Positions 1 through 9,344 of a stretch of DNA of 64,000 bases are shown here, in pieces. Each line of letters starts with the position of its first letter. Positions within the stretch are counted from its first letter, which is position 1. The notes beneath the pieces were generated by a model. The model was not told the origin of the DNA and did not search any database. It saw only the letters and a list, made by a program, of their open reading frames with translations. The DNA lies in assembly GCF_003028575.1 (NCBI RefSeq), contig NZ_PYUD01000005.1, forward strand, positions 1-64,000, given 5' to 3'. Source of the stretch: Halomonas urumqiensis. Lineage in GTDB: Bacteria; Pseudomonadota; Gammaproteobacteria; Pseudomonadales; Halomonadaceae. A program made the position numbers and the translations under genes.

Positions 1-127
1 TGAGGCTCAGTACTACATCGAAGAGTATTACGATAACGTGCGGCTCCATGGGGCCTTGGGCGGAGTCTCCCCCCGGACCTATGAAGCCGCTGCCTGACAA
101 AGTGTCTACTTTTTCAGGGCCACACCA
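1..127 (+). mobile_element. Right end of an IS3-family insertion sequence (partial)
   Basis: An open frame from base 2 to a stop at 95-97 encodes the last 31 residues of an IS3-type OrfB transposase, with the typical ending YYDNVRLHGALGGVSPRTYE. The bases just after the stop (about 99-127) read, on the other strand, as a sequence starting TGGTGTGGCCCTGAA and containing TAGACAC, like an IS3-family terminal inverted repeat. The rest of the element lies outside the window. The exact right boundary and target duplication cannot be fixed from here. The metE stop lies about 80 bases further on. Confidence 0.65.
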
Positions 128-208
128 ATGCGTAGATCGACATGCAATTCGGCCTCCACAATACCAGCCGCTGACCCTGAGTGCTGCTACCCACAGCTCA
201 ACGCTTGA

Positions 209-2506
209 TCAGCCATGCTGGCGGCGCAACCGCGCAGCGGCCTCGATCATGTTGGCCAGTGCCGGCTCCACTTCGGCCCACTGGCGGGTCTTCAGGCCAC
301 AATCCGGATTGACCCACAACCGCTCGAGGGGAACCCGTTCGGCAGCCTTCTCCATCAGTGCCACCATCCAGTCCACCTCGGGAATGTTCGGCGAGTGAAT
401 GTCGTAGACGCCGGGGCCGATCTCGTTGGGATAGGCAAAGTCCTGGAAGGCATCGAGCAGTTCCATGTTCGAGCGCGAGGTTTCGATGGTGATCACGTCG
501 GCATCGAGTGCGGCGATGGCGGCGATAATGTCGTTGAATTCCGAATAGCACATGTGGGTGTGGATCTGGGTCTCGTCCCGCACGCCCGCGGCGCTCAACT
601 GGAAGCACTCGACAGCCCAGGCCAGATAGCCCTGCCACTCGGCCTGGCGCAACGGCAGGCCCTCGCGCAGTGCCGGCTCGTCGATCTGGATCGCGCGGAT
701 GCCAGCGGCCTCGAGATCGCACACCTCGTCACGCAGCGCCAGGGCGATCTGCCGACAGGTGATGTCGCGTGGCTGGTCATCTCGCACGAAGGCCCACTGC
801 AGCATGGTCACGGGGCCCGTCAGCATGCCCTTCATCGGCTTGTCGGTGAGCGCCTGGGCAAACTCGCTCCAGCGCACCGTCATCGCGCCAGGCCGGCTGA
901 CATCGCCGACGATCACCGGCGGCTTCACGCAGCGCGATCCATAGCTCTGGACCCAACCGTTACGCGTGAACAGATAGCCGTCGAGCTGCTCGCCGAAGTA
1001 CTCCACCATGTCGTTGCGCTCCGGCTCGCCATGCACCGGCATATCCAGGCCCAGCGCTTCCTGGCGGGCCACGGCGAAGGCGATTTCCTCGCGCATGCGC
1101 CCCTCATAGGCCTCGCTTGAAAGCTCACCGGCCTTGAAGGCGCGGCGCGCGGCACGGATCTCGTCGGTCTGCGGAAAGGAGCCGATCGTGGTAGTGGGAA
1201 ACAGCGGCAGATCCAGCGCGCGGCGCTGGGCGATCGCCCGCGTGGCATAGGGGCTGCGCCGCCGGGTATCCGCGTCACTCACCGCGGCGACCCGGTTCGC
1301 CACCTCGGACCGATGAAGCCGCGTAGAATCGCGACGCGCCTGAAGCGCCAGGGTCGCGGCATCCCGGCGCTCCCGGTCCACATCGCTTGCGCGGCCATCC
1401 AGCAGGCGCGCCAGTGTCACCACTTCATCGAGCTTCTGGCGGGCGAAGGCCAGCCAGCTCTTGAGTTCGCCATCGAGCTCAGTCTCCGCGGCGAGATCCA
1501 CCGGCACATGCAGAAGCGAACAGGATGGCGCAACCCACAGGCGCTTGCCCAGGCGCATGCGTGCCGAAGCCAGGCGTTCGCGAAGCAGCGCCAGGTCGGC
1601 CCGCCACACGTTGCGTCCATCGATGGCACCCACCGACAGCACCTTGTAGGCGGGAAGACGATCGAGCACCGCCTCAAGCTGCTCGGGGGCACGCGAAAGA
1701 TCGATATGCAGGCCATCCACCGGCAACCCCACGGCCAGGCTGAGGTTCTCGCCGAGTCCGCCGAAGTAGCTGGCCAGCAACACCTTGACCGGGGCGCTCT
1801 GCAGCACGTTGTAGGCGGCCTCATAGGCTTGCCGCCAATCCTGCGGCAGCTCCTGGACTAGCGCCGGTTCATCGAGCTGAACCCACTCCACCCCCTGCTC
1901 TGCAAGACTGGTGAGCAGTTCGCCATACACCGGCAGCAGGGAGTCGAGCAGTGAGAGTCGATCCAGCCCCTCCTCGCGCGCCTTGCCCAGCCACAGCCAG
2001 GTCAGCGGGCCCAGCAGCGTCACCTTCACGGCGTGCCCCGCCGCATGTGCTTCGGCGACCTGGTCGAACAGCCGCGAACTGGCCAACTGGAAGGTCTGCC
2101 CCGCATGCAGCTCCGGTACCAGATAGTGGTAGTTGGTATCGAAATACTTGGTCATTTCGCAGGCGGCGGCTGGCTCGCCCGAAGGGGCGCGGCCGCGGGC
2201 CATGCGGAAGGCGGTATCGAGGTCGACCTCGCCTCGCGCCACCTCACGCTCGGCGGTAAATCGCGCAGGAACCGCTCCCAGTGTTACCGAAAGATCCAGC
2301 ACCTGATCGTAAAAGGCGAAATCGCCGACGCTGACCAGGTCGAGGCCGGCGTCACGCTGGGCGGCCCAGTTGGCCAACCGCAGCTCGCGGCCCACGGTTT
2401 CCAGTGCCTCACGGTCAATATCGCCCTTCCAATAGGCCTCGGTGGCTTTCTTCAGCTCGCGGTTGCCGCCGATACGTGGGTATCCGCCAATATGAGCCGT
2501 TGTCAT
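209..2506 (-). CDS. metE: Cobalamin-independent methionine synthase MetE
   Basis: This enzyme transfers the methyl group of 5-methyltetrahydropteroyltri-L-glutamate to homocysteine, the last step of methionine synthesis, in the cytoplasm. The protein has 765 residues, the usual MetE length, and opens with the family start [12 protein letters not shown]. The zinc and homocysteine-binding residues are present: His651 and Cys653 in HTHMC, Glu675, and Cys736 in NPDCG, each ten residues beyond their E. coli equivalents. An upstream in-frame ATG at 2554 is possible, but the start at 2506 follows a GAGG ribosome site and fits the family N-terminus. It is transcribed divergently from metR, as in enterics. 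Confidence 0.95.
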   Translation of the reverse strand: MTTAHIGGYPRIGGNRELKKATEAYWKGDIDREALETVGRELRLANWAAQRDAGLDLVSVGDFAFYDQVLDLSVTLGAVPARFTAEREVARGEVDLDTAFRMARGRAPSGEPAAACEMTKYFDTNYHYLVPELHAGQTFQLASSRLFDQVAEAHAAGHAVKVTLLGPLTWLWLGKAREEGLDRLSLLDSLLPVYGELLTSLAEQGVEWVQLDEPALVQELPQDWRQAYEAAYNVLQSAPVKVLLASYFGGLGENLSLAVGLPVDGLHIDLSRAPEQLEAVLDRLPAYKVLSVGAIDGRNVWRADLALLRERLASARMRLGKRLWVAPSCSLLHVPVDLAAETELDGELKSWLAFARQKLDEVVTLARLLDGRASDVDRERRDAATLALQARRDSTRLHRSEVANRVAAVSDADTRRRSPYATRAIAQRRALDLPLFPTTTIGSFPQTDEIRAARRAFKAGELSSEAYEGRMREEIAFAVARQEALGLDMPVHGEPERNDMVEYFGEQLDGYLFTRNGWVQSYGSRCVKPPVIVGDVSRPGAMTVRWSEFAQALTDKPMKGMLTGPVTMLQWAFVRDDQPRDITCRQIALALRDEVCDLEAAGIRAIQIDEPALREGLPLRQAEWQGYLAWAVECFQLSAAGVRDETQIHTHMCYSEFNDIIAAIAALDADVITIETSRSNMELLDAFQDFAYPNEIGPGVYDIHSPNIPEVDWMVALMEKAAERVPLERLWVNPDCGLKTRQWAEVEPALANMIEAAARLRRQHG

Positions 2507-2609
2507 GTGAACTACCTCGAAACATGAATGATGCGAGAGAGTTTCACTGGCCACCGATTGTGAATCAAACTAAACTTTCTAATCTTCATAATGAAAATGG
2601 CTCACCTCG
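2507..2609. promoter_or_regulatory. metE-metR divergent control region
   Basis: This is the only space for the metE and metR promoters, and MetR normally binds here. I see no exact TGAA-N5-TTCA MetR box. Two inverted repeats are visible: TTCAC and GTGAA arms about 2537-2563, and the perfect 11-base palindrome TTCATAATGAA at 2585-2595. Either could be the site. The assignment is inference from the gene pair. Confidence 0.35.
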
Positions 2610-3524
2610 ATGCTCGAACTTCGCCATCTGCGCACCCTGATCGCCCTACGCGACGCCGGCTCGCTGGTGGAAGCCGCGGACCGGGTCCACCTGACCCAAT
2701 CCGCACTCTCCCACCAGATCAAGGATCTGGAAGATCGGTTGGGCAATCCGCTGTTCGTGCGCAAGACCCGTCCGGTGGAGTTCACCCGGGCCGGACAACG
2801 CCTGCTGACGCTCGCCGAACAGGTGCTGCCCCAGGTGCGCATGGCCGAGCGCGACCTGGCGCGCCTGGCCGGCAATGAACAGGGACGGTTGCACATGGCC
2901 ATCGAGTGTCACAGCTGTTTCCAGTGGCTGATGCCGACCATCGACCATTTCCGCGATCACTGGCCGGAAGTGGAGATCGACATCCCGGGGGGCCATCATT
3001 TCGACCCGCTGCCGGCGCTGGCCCGCGAACAGCTCGACCTGGTGATCACCGCCGACCCCCAGCCGCTTCCAGGCGTGCACTACGAGCCACTGTTCCGCTA
3101 CGAAGGTTTGCTTGCGGTGGCGCGCCAGCACCGCCTGGCGAGCAAGCCGTTCGTCACTCCCGAACAGCTCGCCGATGAGACCTTGATCACCTATCCGGTG
3201 GAACACTCGCGACTGGACGTGTTCACTCAGTTTCTCGACCCGGCGAACGTCCGGCCGAAGGAGATTCGCACCGCCGAGCTGACCATCATGATGATGCAGC
3301 TGGTGGCCAGTGGTCGTGGGGTCTGTTCGCTCCCCAACTGGGCGCTGACGGAATATCTGGAGCGCGACTACGTGAAAGCCGTGGCGCTGGGAGAGAAGGG
3401 GGTGTGGAGCACGTTGTTCGCGGCGATCCGCGACGAGAGCCGCCAGGCACCCTGGATGGAGGATTTCCTGCGCACCGCCCGGGAAACGTCCTTTGCGGTG
3501 CTGGAAGGCATCAAACCGGCCTGA
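2610..3524 (+). CDS. metR: LysR-type regulator of methionine synthesis, MetR
   Basis: This LysR-family activator (304 residues) is expected to respond to homocysteine and control metE. The N-terminal winged helix-turn-helix (about residues 1-60) begins MLELRHLRTLIALRDAGSL, close to E. coli MetR, and continues with the motif TQSALSHQIKDLE. The rest is the type 2 periplasmic-binding fold used for the effector. Its position divergent from metE supports the name. The ribosome site in front of the ATG is weak. The stop is only four bases from the stop of the convergent sensor-kinase gene, so no separate terminator fits between them. Confidence 0.9.
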   Translation: MLELRHLRTLIALRDAGSLVEAADRVHLTQSALSHQIKDLEDRLGNPLFVRKTRPVEFTRAGQRLLTLAEQVLPQVRMAERDLARLAGNEQGRLHMAIECHSCFQWLMPTIDHFRDHWPEVEIDIPGGHHFDPLPALAREQLDLVITADPQPLPGVHYEPLFRYEGLLAVARQHRLASKPFVTPEQLADETLITYPVEHSRLDVFTQFLDPANVRPKEIRTAELTIMMMQLVASGRGVCSLPNWALTEYLERDYVKAVALGEKGVWSTLFAAIRDESRQAPWMEDFLRTARETSFAVLEGIKPA

Positions 3525-3528
3525 GCGC

Positions 3529-5151
3529 TCAATTGCCCGGCAGGGTCTCGCGGCGTTGCGGCAGCAGCAGGGTAAACCGTGCACCGCCCAGTTCGGGGCT
3601 TTCGTCCACTGCCACGCTGCCGCCATGCCAGGTCATCACCTTCTGCACGATGGAGAGGCCCAGTCCGTAGCCACCGGAGCTGCGCGTGCGGCTGTCATCG
3701 AGTCGCGCGAAGGGCTTGAAGACTTCCTGACGCTGCTCGGCCGGAACACCGGGGCCGTCGTCCTCGACATCGACACGTACCAGCTGTGGCTCCCCCTGAA
3801 GGCGAATCACCACCCGCGAGCGGGCATGCCGACAGGCATTGGCCACCAGGTTCTGCACGGCGCGCTGCAGGTAGCGTGGCTCGGCGATGGCTTCCACGTC
3901 GGGGCCTTCGGCCAGCGACAACTCGAGGTGGCCGTGCAGCGGCCTTAGTGCGTCGATGACCCGCTCGGCCATTGATCGACAATCGACCAGCGCCGCATCG
4001 ATTTCACGTCCATTCACCGCATCGCTGCCCAGCCGCGCGTAGGTCAGGATCTCGTCGATCAGCCCATCGAGCTCCTCGATATCGCCGTCGATCCCCTGCA
4101 GTTGGCGGCGAATCGACGGCTCATCGGTCATGTCCTCGACCATCTGTACCGCGAAGCGGATCCGCGCCACCGGGGTGCGAAGCTCATGGGACACAGCACG
4201 AATCATGTCCTGCTGGGCACGCAACAAGGACTGCACCTGGGTGGCCATGCCATTGAAGGCCATGCCGAGTCGGCCGAGGAAGTCACCGCTCTCGACCTTG
4301 ACCCGGGTATCCAGTCGCCCCCCGGCGATCCGTGTGGCGGCAAGTTCCAGGCGCGCCATGCGCGCCTCCACGCCCCTGACGATCAAGTAGATGGTCGCCG
4401 CCAGCACGGCCAGGAGAATCACCACCAGCACCAGCAGAAGTTCACCAGGCAGTGGCTCGAAGCTCTCCACCGGCCCGACCACCAGCCATTGGACCGTGTC
4501 TTTGGAATCGACAAGCTCCAGGTACATGGCCATCGACCAGCGCCCCGGCAGCAACCTGATCACCACTTCTCCCTCATCGAGCCGCGTGAGCTGGTAAGGG
4601 TCGAGGCTCTCGGGTGGCGTATCGCGCAGCTCCACCGGAATATTACCGCCCAGCACCCGCTCGAGGCGCCCGGCTCGCGCCTCGACATCGACCTCGAGCA
4701 GCCATTCACCGAGCAACACTGTCAGCCCGCGCAACTGATGCTCGCTGAGGCTTGCCATCTCAACCTGCAGCACATGCTCGCCACCGGGCAGCAAGCTCTG
4801 CAGGCGCCAGCCCTGCTCCTCGAGGGGGTGCACCAGCACGCTGCCACGCTCGAGACGAGTGCGGGAAAAGAAATTGAGGGGAACCTGCGCGATGTCGAGC
4901 ACCAGCGGCGTCATGTCAAGATGCCGCGCCTGGCGGGTCAACCACATCTGATACTGGTCGGGTTCAAGCGCGGCGAGGTTCTCGGTCAGGAGCCGCATCG
5001 GGGCCTGGGCGAGCTGTTCGCGATGGTGCTCGCGGCGTACCTGATCGACCATGGCCAGGCCCAGCAGGGCCAGGCCAAAGGTCAGCAGCAGCGCCAGCGC
5101 CAGCAACACATAGACGCGCAGGAAAGTGCTGTCGGCCAGGGCGCGACGCAT
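3529..5151 (-). CDS. RstB-like two-component sensor histidine kinase
   Basis: A 540-residue inner-membrane kinase that would phosphorylate the regulator encoded three bases upstream. Two membrane helices (about 11-35 and 236-258) bracket a periplasmic sensor of about 200 residues. A HAMP linker follows, then the H-box with His322 in SHELRTPVARIRF, the N-box near residue 438, DDGPGVP at 464-470 and GYGLGLS at 494-500. The wording around the H-box, the EILTYARL segment and the FARLDDSRTRSSGG motif resemble E. coli RstB more than EnvZ or PhoQ, so RstB-like is the best name. The signal is unknown; the periplasmic part shows no clear ligand motif. Confidence 0.85.
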   Translation of the reverse strand: MRRALADSTFLRVYVLLALALLLTFGLALLGLAMVDQVRREHHREQLAQAPMRLLTENLAALEPDQYQMWLTRQARHLDMTPLVLDIAQVPLNFFSRTRLERGSVLVHPLEEQGWRLQSLLPGGEHVLQVEMASLSEHQLRGLTVLLGEWLLEVDVEARAGRLERVLGGNIPVELRDTPPESLDPYQLTRLDEGEVVIRLLPGRWSMAMYLELVDSKDTVQWLVVGPVESFEPLPGELLLVLVVILLAVLAATIYLIVRGVEARMARLELAATRIAGGRLDTRVKVESGDFLGRLGMAFNGMATQVQSLLRAQQDMIRAVSHELRTPVARIRFAVQMVEDMTDEPSIRRQLQGIDGDIEELDGLIDEILTYARLGSDAVNGREIDAALVDCRSMAERVIDALRPLHGHLELSLAEGPDVEAIAEPRYLQRAVQNLVANACRHARSRVVIRLQGEPQLVRVDVEDDGPGVPAEQRQEVFKPFARLDDSRTRSSGGYGLGLSIVQKVMTWHGGSVAVDESPELGGARFTLLLPQRRETLPGN

Positions 5152-5154
5152 CGA

Positions 5155-5868
5155 TCAACTTTCCTTGACGAACAGATAGCCCTTGCTGCGCACCGTCTTG
5201 ATGCGGTGCGGCTGGTTGGGATCGTCGCCGATCTTGGGGCGAATTCGCGACACGCGCACGTCGATGGAACGATCCTGGCCGTCGTAGCGAATGCCGCGCA
5301 ACTGGGAGAATATCTCCTCGCGGGTGAGCACCCGCCCCGCGTTGCTGGCCAAGAGCCACAGCAGGTCGAACTCGGCACTGGTCAGGTCGATGCGATCGCC
5401 ATGCAGCCATGCCTCGCGGGTGGCGCTGTCGATATCGAGGTTGCCGAAGTTGAGACGACTTTCGCCGACGGTTTCGGTGGCTTCGGTGCGCCGCAGCAAG
5501 GCACGCATGCGCGCCAGCAGAACGCGGGGCTGTACCGGCTTGGGCACATAGTCGTCGGCGCCCATCTCGAGCCCCAGCACCTGGTCCATGTCATCGGTGC
5601 GCGCGGTCAGCATCAGGATCGGCCCCAGGTAGTCGCTGCGCGCCCGGCGACAGATCGACAGGCCGTCCTCTCCCGGCAACATCAGGTCGAGAATCACCAG
5701 ATCCGGTTGCAGGGTAAGAATGCGCTCCACGCCACGCGCTCCGTCCGCTTCCAGCGTGACACGGAAACCGTTGGCCTCGAGGTAGTCTCGGGTCAATCCG
5801 GCAAGGCGCTCATCATCCTCGATGATCAGCACATGATCCTGGTCTCGAGGTTCCAAGGTGTTATCCAT
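5155..5868 (-). CDS. OmpR/RstA-family response regulator
   Basis: A 237-residue regulator with a receiver domain (about 12-125) and a C-terminal winged helix of the OmpR class (about 140-235). The acceptor is Asp61 in LVILDLMLPGEDGL. The acidic pair in IIEDDE (18-19) and the lysine in VPKPVQP complete the pocket. The DNA-binding part has the usual LTSAEFDLLWLLASNAGRVLTREE and DVRVSRIRPKI segments. It is the first gene of an operon with the kinase (three-base gap). Targets cannot be read from this window, but nrdA lies divergently upstream. Confidence 0.9.
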   Translation of the reverse strand: MDNTLEPRDQDHVLIIEDDERLAGLTRDYLEANGFRVTLEADGARGVERILTLQPDLVILDLMLPGEDGLSICRRARSDYLGPILMLTARTDDMDQVLGLEMGADDYVPKPVQPRVLLARMRALLRRTEATETVGESRLNFGNLDIDSATREAWLHGDRIDLTSAEFDLLWLLASNAGRVLTREEIFSQLRGIRYDGQDRSIDVRVSRIRPKIGDDPNQPHRIKTVRSKGYLFVKES

Positions 5869-6077
5869 CCTCTATTCCATCCTGGAGTGCAGGTGATCGG
5901 AACTGGCGGCCACCACGAAGCGGCAATTACCGCCAATGGCTAAAGGATACCCGAAAACCGCGTTCTCGCCTGCACACGGCGGATAAATGCACCCCAATGA
6001 TTTTCGCGCAAGCAGAGAAAAGGCCCAACCATGCGCCCTGGCAAGCCAGCCAAAACCACCCCCCGGATGGTCACAGC

Positions 6078-6097
6078 TCATCCACAAGTTATCCACT
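6078..6097 (+). promoter_or_regulatory. Two DnaA boxes upstream of nrdA
   Basis: TCATCCACA (6078-6086) and TTATCCACT (6089-6097) each differ by one base from the DnaA box TTATCCACA. They lie in the same direction, eleven bases apart. In E. coli the nrdAB promoter carries paired DnaA boxes that tie ribonucleotide reductase to replication initiation, so this arrangement is likely functional. Confidence 0.7.
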
Positions 6098-6113
6098 TGC
6101 CGAGGCATCAAAA

Positions 6114-6160
6114 GCACACTATCTTGTGTTTCGACACACACCGAACACCATATGCTGTGC
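6114..6160 (+). promoter_or_regulatory. Tandem NrdR boxes upstream of nrdA
   Basis: GCACACTATCTTGTGT (6114-6129) and ACACCATATGCTGTGC (6145-6160) match the NrdR box ACACWATATVTWGTGT with two or three differences each. Their starts are 31 bases apart, three helical turns, which is the spacing expected for NrdR binding. They lie about 90 bases before the nrdA start and just after the DnaA boxes. NrdR should repress nrdAB when dATP is plentiful. Confidence 0.8.
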
Positions 6161-6251
6161 CATAGCAATCGCACATGGCGATGTCAACAGCAGCAGTCAA
6201 AGCCGTGTTTTGACCGGCATTTTTTCACCACCAGACAGGGACTCCGGCGCC

Positions 6252-9152
6252 ATGGAAACCACTGCCACCGCGGACATATCGTCCGTTTCCGTCACCGCAC
6301 CCCGCGCCCTGCGCGTCATCAAGCGCAACGGCGACGTGATGCCATTCGATGCCGGCAAGATCGCGGTTGCCATGAGCAAGGCGTTCATCGCGGTCGAGGG
6401 CGACAATGCCGCCACCTCTTCACGGGTCCGCGACCTCGTGCGTCAATCCAGTGAATCCATTGCCCAGGCCTTCCTGCGCCGCATGCCGGATGGCGGCACT
6501 CTGCACATAGAAGACATCCAGGACCAGGTGGAGCTGGCGCTGATGCGCGCCGGTGAGCAGAAGGTCGCTCGCGCCTACGTGCTCTATCGTGAGGAGCACG
6601 CCCGTGCCCGCGCGGCAGCTGGAGGCGACATCGAAAAGCCCCACCCGACCCTGCACGTCACCCTGCTTGACGGCACGCGCCGCCCGCTGGACCTGGGCCG
6701 TGTCGAGACCCTGGTGAACGACGCCTGCGAGGGCCTCGACAACGTCAGCCCCGGGCGAATCGTCGAGGACTCGCTGAAGAACCTCTACGACGGCGTGACC
6801 GTCGATGGGGTCTCCCAGGCGCTGATGATGACCGCGCGCACGCTGGTGGAAAAGGACCCCGACTACACCTACGTGACCGCCCGCCTGCTGCAGGACAACC
6901 TGCGCCGCGAGGCGCTGGCGTTTTTGGACGTGGCCGAGGAAGCCACCTACCAGGAGATGGCCGAGCTCTACAAGCCAGCCTTCCTGGCCTACATCGAGCG
7001 CGGCATCGGCTTCGAGCAGCTCGACCCGCGGCTCGCCGAATTCGACCTCCAGCGTCTGGGTGACGCCCTGGACCACACCCGCGACATGGCCTTCACCTAC
7101 CTCGGCCTGCAGACGCTCTACGACCGCTACTTCATCCACCGCGACGATGTGCGCTACGAGCTGCCCCAGGTGATGTTCATGCGCGTGGCCATGGGGCTTG
7201 CGCTCAACGAGGATGATCGAGAGGCGCGTGCCATCGAGTTCTACGAGCTGCTCTCGAGCTTCGACTACATGGCCTCGACGCCGACCCTGTTCAACTCCGG
7301 CACGGTGCGCAGCCAGCTCTCCAGTTGCTACCTGACCAGCGTGCCCGACGAGCTGGACGGCATCTACAGCGCGATCCGCGACAACGCCATGCTCTCCAAG
7401 TGGGCGGGCGGCCTTGGCAACGACTGGACCCCGGTACGTGCACTCGGCTCGTGGATCAAGGGCACCAACGGCAAGTCCCAGGGGGTCGTACCGTTCCTCA
7501 AGGTGGTCAACGATACCGCCGTCGCGGTCAACCAGGGTGGCAAGCGCAAGGGCGCGGTCTGTGCCTACCTCGAGACCTGGCACCTCGACATCGAGGAGTT
7601 CCTGGAACTGCGCAAGAACACCGGTGACGACCGCCGTCGCACCCACGACATGAACACCGCCAACTGGGTGCCGGATTTGTTCATGAAGCGCGTCTTCGAC
7701 GACAAGGAGTGGACGCTGTTCTCGCCATCCACCTGCCCGGATCTCCACGACCTCTACGGCGCGGCCTTCGAGAAGCGCTACGAGGAGTACGAGGCGATGA
7801 CCCGCAATGGCCAGCTCAAGCTTTACAAGCGGGTCCGCGCCAAGGACATGTGGCGCAAGATGCTCTCGATGCTGTTCGAGACAGGCCACCCGTGGATCAC
7901 CTTCAAGGACCCGTGCAACCTGAGAAGCCCCCAGCAGCACGCCGGCGTGGTGCACTCTTCCAACCTGTGCACCGAGATCACCCTGAACACCTCAGTGGAC
8001 GAGATCGCGGTGTGCAACCTGGGCTCGGTGAACCTCGCCCAGCACGTGCTGGATGGCAAGCTCGACGGCGAGAAGCTCGGCAAGACCGTGCGTACCGCCG
8101 TACGCATGCTCGATAACGTCATCGACATCAACTACTACGCGGTGCCCCAGGCGCAGAACTCCAACTTCAAGCACCGCCCGGTGGGGCTTGGCATCATGGG
8201 CTTCCAGGATGCCCTCTACGCCCAGGATATCGCCTACGCATCCGAGGAGGCCGTGGTATTCGCCGACCGCTCCATGGAACTGGTCAGCTATCACGCCATC
8301 GAGGCCTCGAGCGACCTGGCCGCCGAACGTGGCCGCTATGCAAGCTTCGACGGTTCACTGTGGAGCCAGGGCGTGCTGCCCATCGACTCCATCGAGAAGC
8401 TCAAGACCGAACGCGGCGAGAAGTACATCGAGCTTGACGAGAGCGCCACCCAGGACTGGGATCGCCTTCGCGACAAGATCGCCACCCAGGGCATGCGCAA
8501 CTCCAACGTGATGGCCATCGCCCCGACCGCCACGATCTCCAACATCTGTGGCGTGTCGCAGTCGATCGAGCCTACCTACCAGAACCTTTACGTGAAATCG
8601 AACCTGTCCGGCGAATTCACGGTGGTCAACGCCTACATGGTCAACGACCTCAAGGCGCGCGGGCTGTGGGACGAGGTCATGATCAACGACCTCAAGTACT
8701 ACGACGGCTCGGCCCAGCCCATCGAACGCATGCCGGCGGACCTGAAGGCCAAGTACGCCACCGCCTTCGAGGTGGAGCCGAAGTGGCTGGTCGAAGCCGC
8801 TGCGCGCCGCCAGAAGTGGATCGACCAGGCCCAGTCGCTGAACCTCTACATCAAGGGCGTCTCCGGCAAGAAACTCGACGTGACCTACCGCATGGCATGG
8901 TTCCGTGGCCTCAAGACCACCTACTACCTGCGTGCACTGGGGGCCACCTCGGTGGAGAAATCCACCGTCGACCGCGGCAATCTCAACGCGGTCAGCAACG
9001 GCGCGCCAGCGCCCACGGCAACCCCCGCACCGGCTCCCGAGCCCACGCGCCAGGAACCGCGTGGCGTCGATGATTTCCTTTCGGGCCCCGGCGCCACGCG
9101 CGCGCCCAGCGCCGCGGAGATCGACGAACTGGGCTGCGAGGCGTGCCAATAA
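6252..9152 (+). CDS. nrdA: Ribonucleoside-diphosphate reductase class I, alpha subunit NrdA
   Basis: The catalytic subunit reduces ribonucleoside diphosphates to deoxyribonucleotides with the NrdB radical. The 966-residue protein starts with an ATP-cone (about 20-110, RVIKRNGDVMPFDAGKI) and a second degenerate ATP-cone-like block (about 135-230), the two-cone layout of Pseudomonas NrdA. Catalytic cysteines are seen in SSCYLTS and NLCTEITLN, and the protein ends in a CxxC pair (GCEACQ) that passes electrons from thioredoxin or glutaredoxin. I chose the ATG at 6252. An upstream ATG at 5997 would run through the DnaA and NrdR sites and is unlikely. nrdB follows after 192 bases that hold a structured repeat. 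Confidence 0.95.
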   Translation: METTATADISSVSVTAPRALRVIKRNGDVMPFDAGKIAVAMSKAFIAVEGDNAATSSRVRDLVRQSSESIAQAFLRRMPDGGTLHIEDIQDQVELALMRAGEQKVARAYVLYREEHARARAAAGGDIEKPHPTLHVTLLDGTRRPLDLGRVETLVNDACEGLDNVSPGRIVEDSLKNLYDGVTVDGVSQALMMTARTLVEKDPDYTYVTARLLQDNLRREALAFLDVAEEATYQEMAELYKPAFLAYIERGIGFEQLDPRLAEFDLQRLGDALDHTRDMAFTYLGLQTLYDRYFIHRDDVRYELPQVMFMRVAMGLALNEDDREARAIEFYELLSSFDYMASTPTLFNSGTVRSQLSSCYLTSVPDELDGIYSAIRDNAMLSKWAGGLGNDWTPVRALGSWIKGTNGKSQGVVPFLKVVNDTAVAVNQGGKRKGAVCAYLETWHLDIEEFLELRKNTGDDRRRTHDMNTANWVPDLFMKRVFDDKEWTLFSPSTCPDLHDLYGAAFEKRYEEYEAMTRNGQLKLYKRVRAKDMWRKMLSMLFETGHPWITFKDPCNLRSPQQHAGVVHSSNLCTEITLNTSVDEIAVCNLGSVNLAQHVLDGKLDGEKLGKTVRTAVRMLDNVIDINYYAVPQAQNSNFKHRPVGLGIMGFQDALYAQDIAYASEEAVVFADRSMELVSYHAIEASSDLAAERGRYASFDGSLWSQGVLPIDSIEKLKTERGEKYIELDESATQDWDRLRDKIATQGMRNSNVMAIAPTATISNICGVSQSIEPTYQNLYVKSNLSGEFTVVNAYMVNDLKARGLWDEVMINDLKYYDGSAQPIERMPADLKAKYATAFEVEPKWLVEAAARRQKWIDQAQSLNLYIKGVSGKKLDVTYRMAWFRGLKTTYYLRALGATSVEKSTVDRGNLNAVSNGAPAPTATPAPAPEPTRQEPRGVDDFLSGPGATRAPSAAEIDELGCEACQ

Positions 9153-9184
9153 GTACGACCGAACACGTATTACCGCCGGTGAAG

Positions 9185-9290
9185 CGAGAGGCGCCGGGGG
9201 CAAGCCGAAGAGGAGGTCCTACGCCAGGGATGGCGTCGGTAGCGCCCAGGGATGGGTTTACAGCGCCTCCTAGCAGGCTTGCCGCCGGAG
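9185..9290. repeat. Multi-hairpin intergenic repeat, copy 1 (between nrdA and nrdB)
   Basis: About 105 bases fold into an outer stem (CAAGCC 9201-9206 with GGCTTG 9276-9281), a second stem (AGGAGG 9211-9216 with CCTCCT 9266-9271) and two hairpins with GGGA loops closed by CCA/TGG (9221-9236 and 9245-9256). Copy 2 lies at 45380-45490. The loops and the connecting bases (GGTAGCGCCCAGGGATGGGT) are shared, while the outer stem and first hairpin differ by compensating changes. It sits inside the nrdAB operon and would be transcribed with it. Confidence 0.8.
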
Positions 9291-9344
9291 GAGCCTCGCG
9301 CGATGAATCCACCCATGGCTCCCAATTAATTCGAGGTAAGAGAA

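Noticed and set aside
2507-2609. Exact MetR box TGAA-N5-TTCA
   Set aside because: I looked for it in the metE-metR gap and found only looser inverted repeats, so I do not claim a MetR box.
4102-5943. Plus-strand open frame of about 613 codons
   Set aside because: It is antisense to the sensor kinase and response regulator, whose catalytic motifs are intact; the frame is rich in His, Gln and Ala, as expected for the reverse of a GC-rich gene.
6420-7955. Minus-strand open frame of about 511 codons opposite nrdA
   Set aside because: nrdA is full length with its catalytic residues; the antisense product resembles no family and has no ribosome site.
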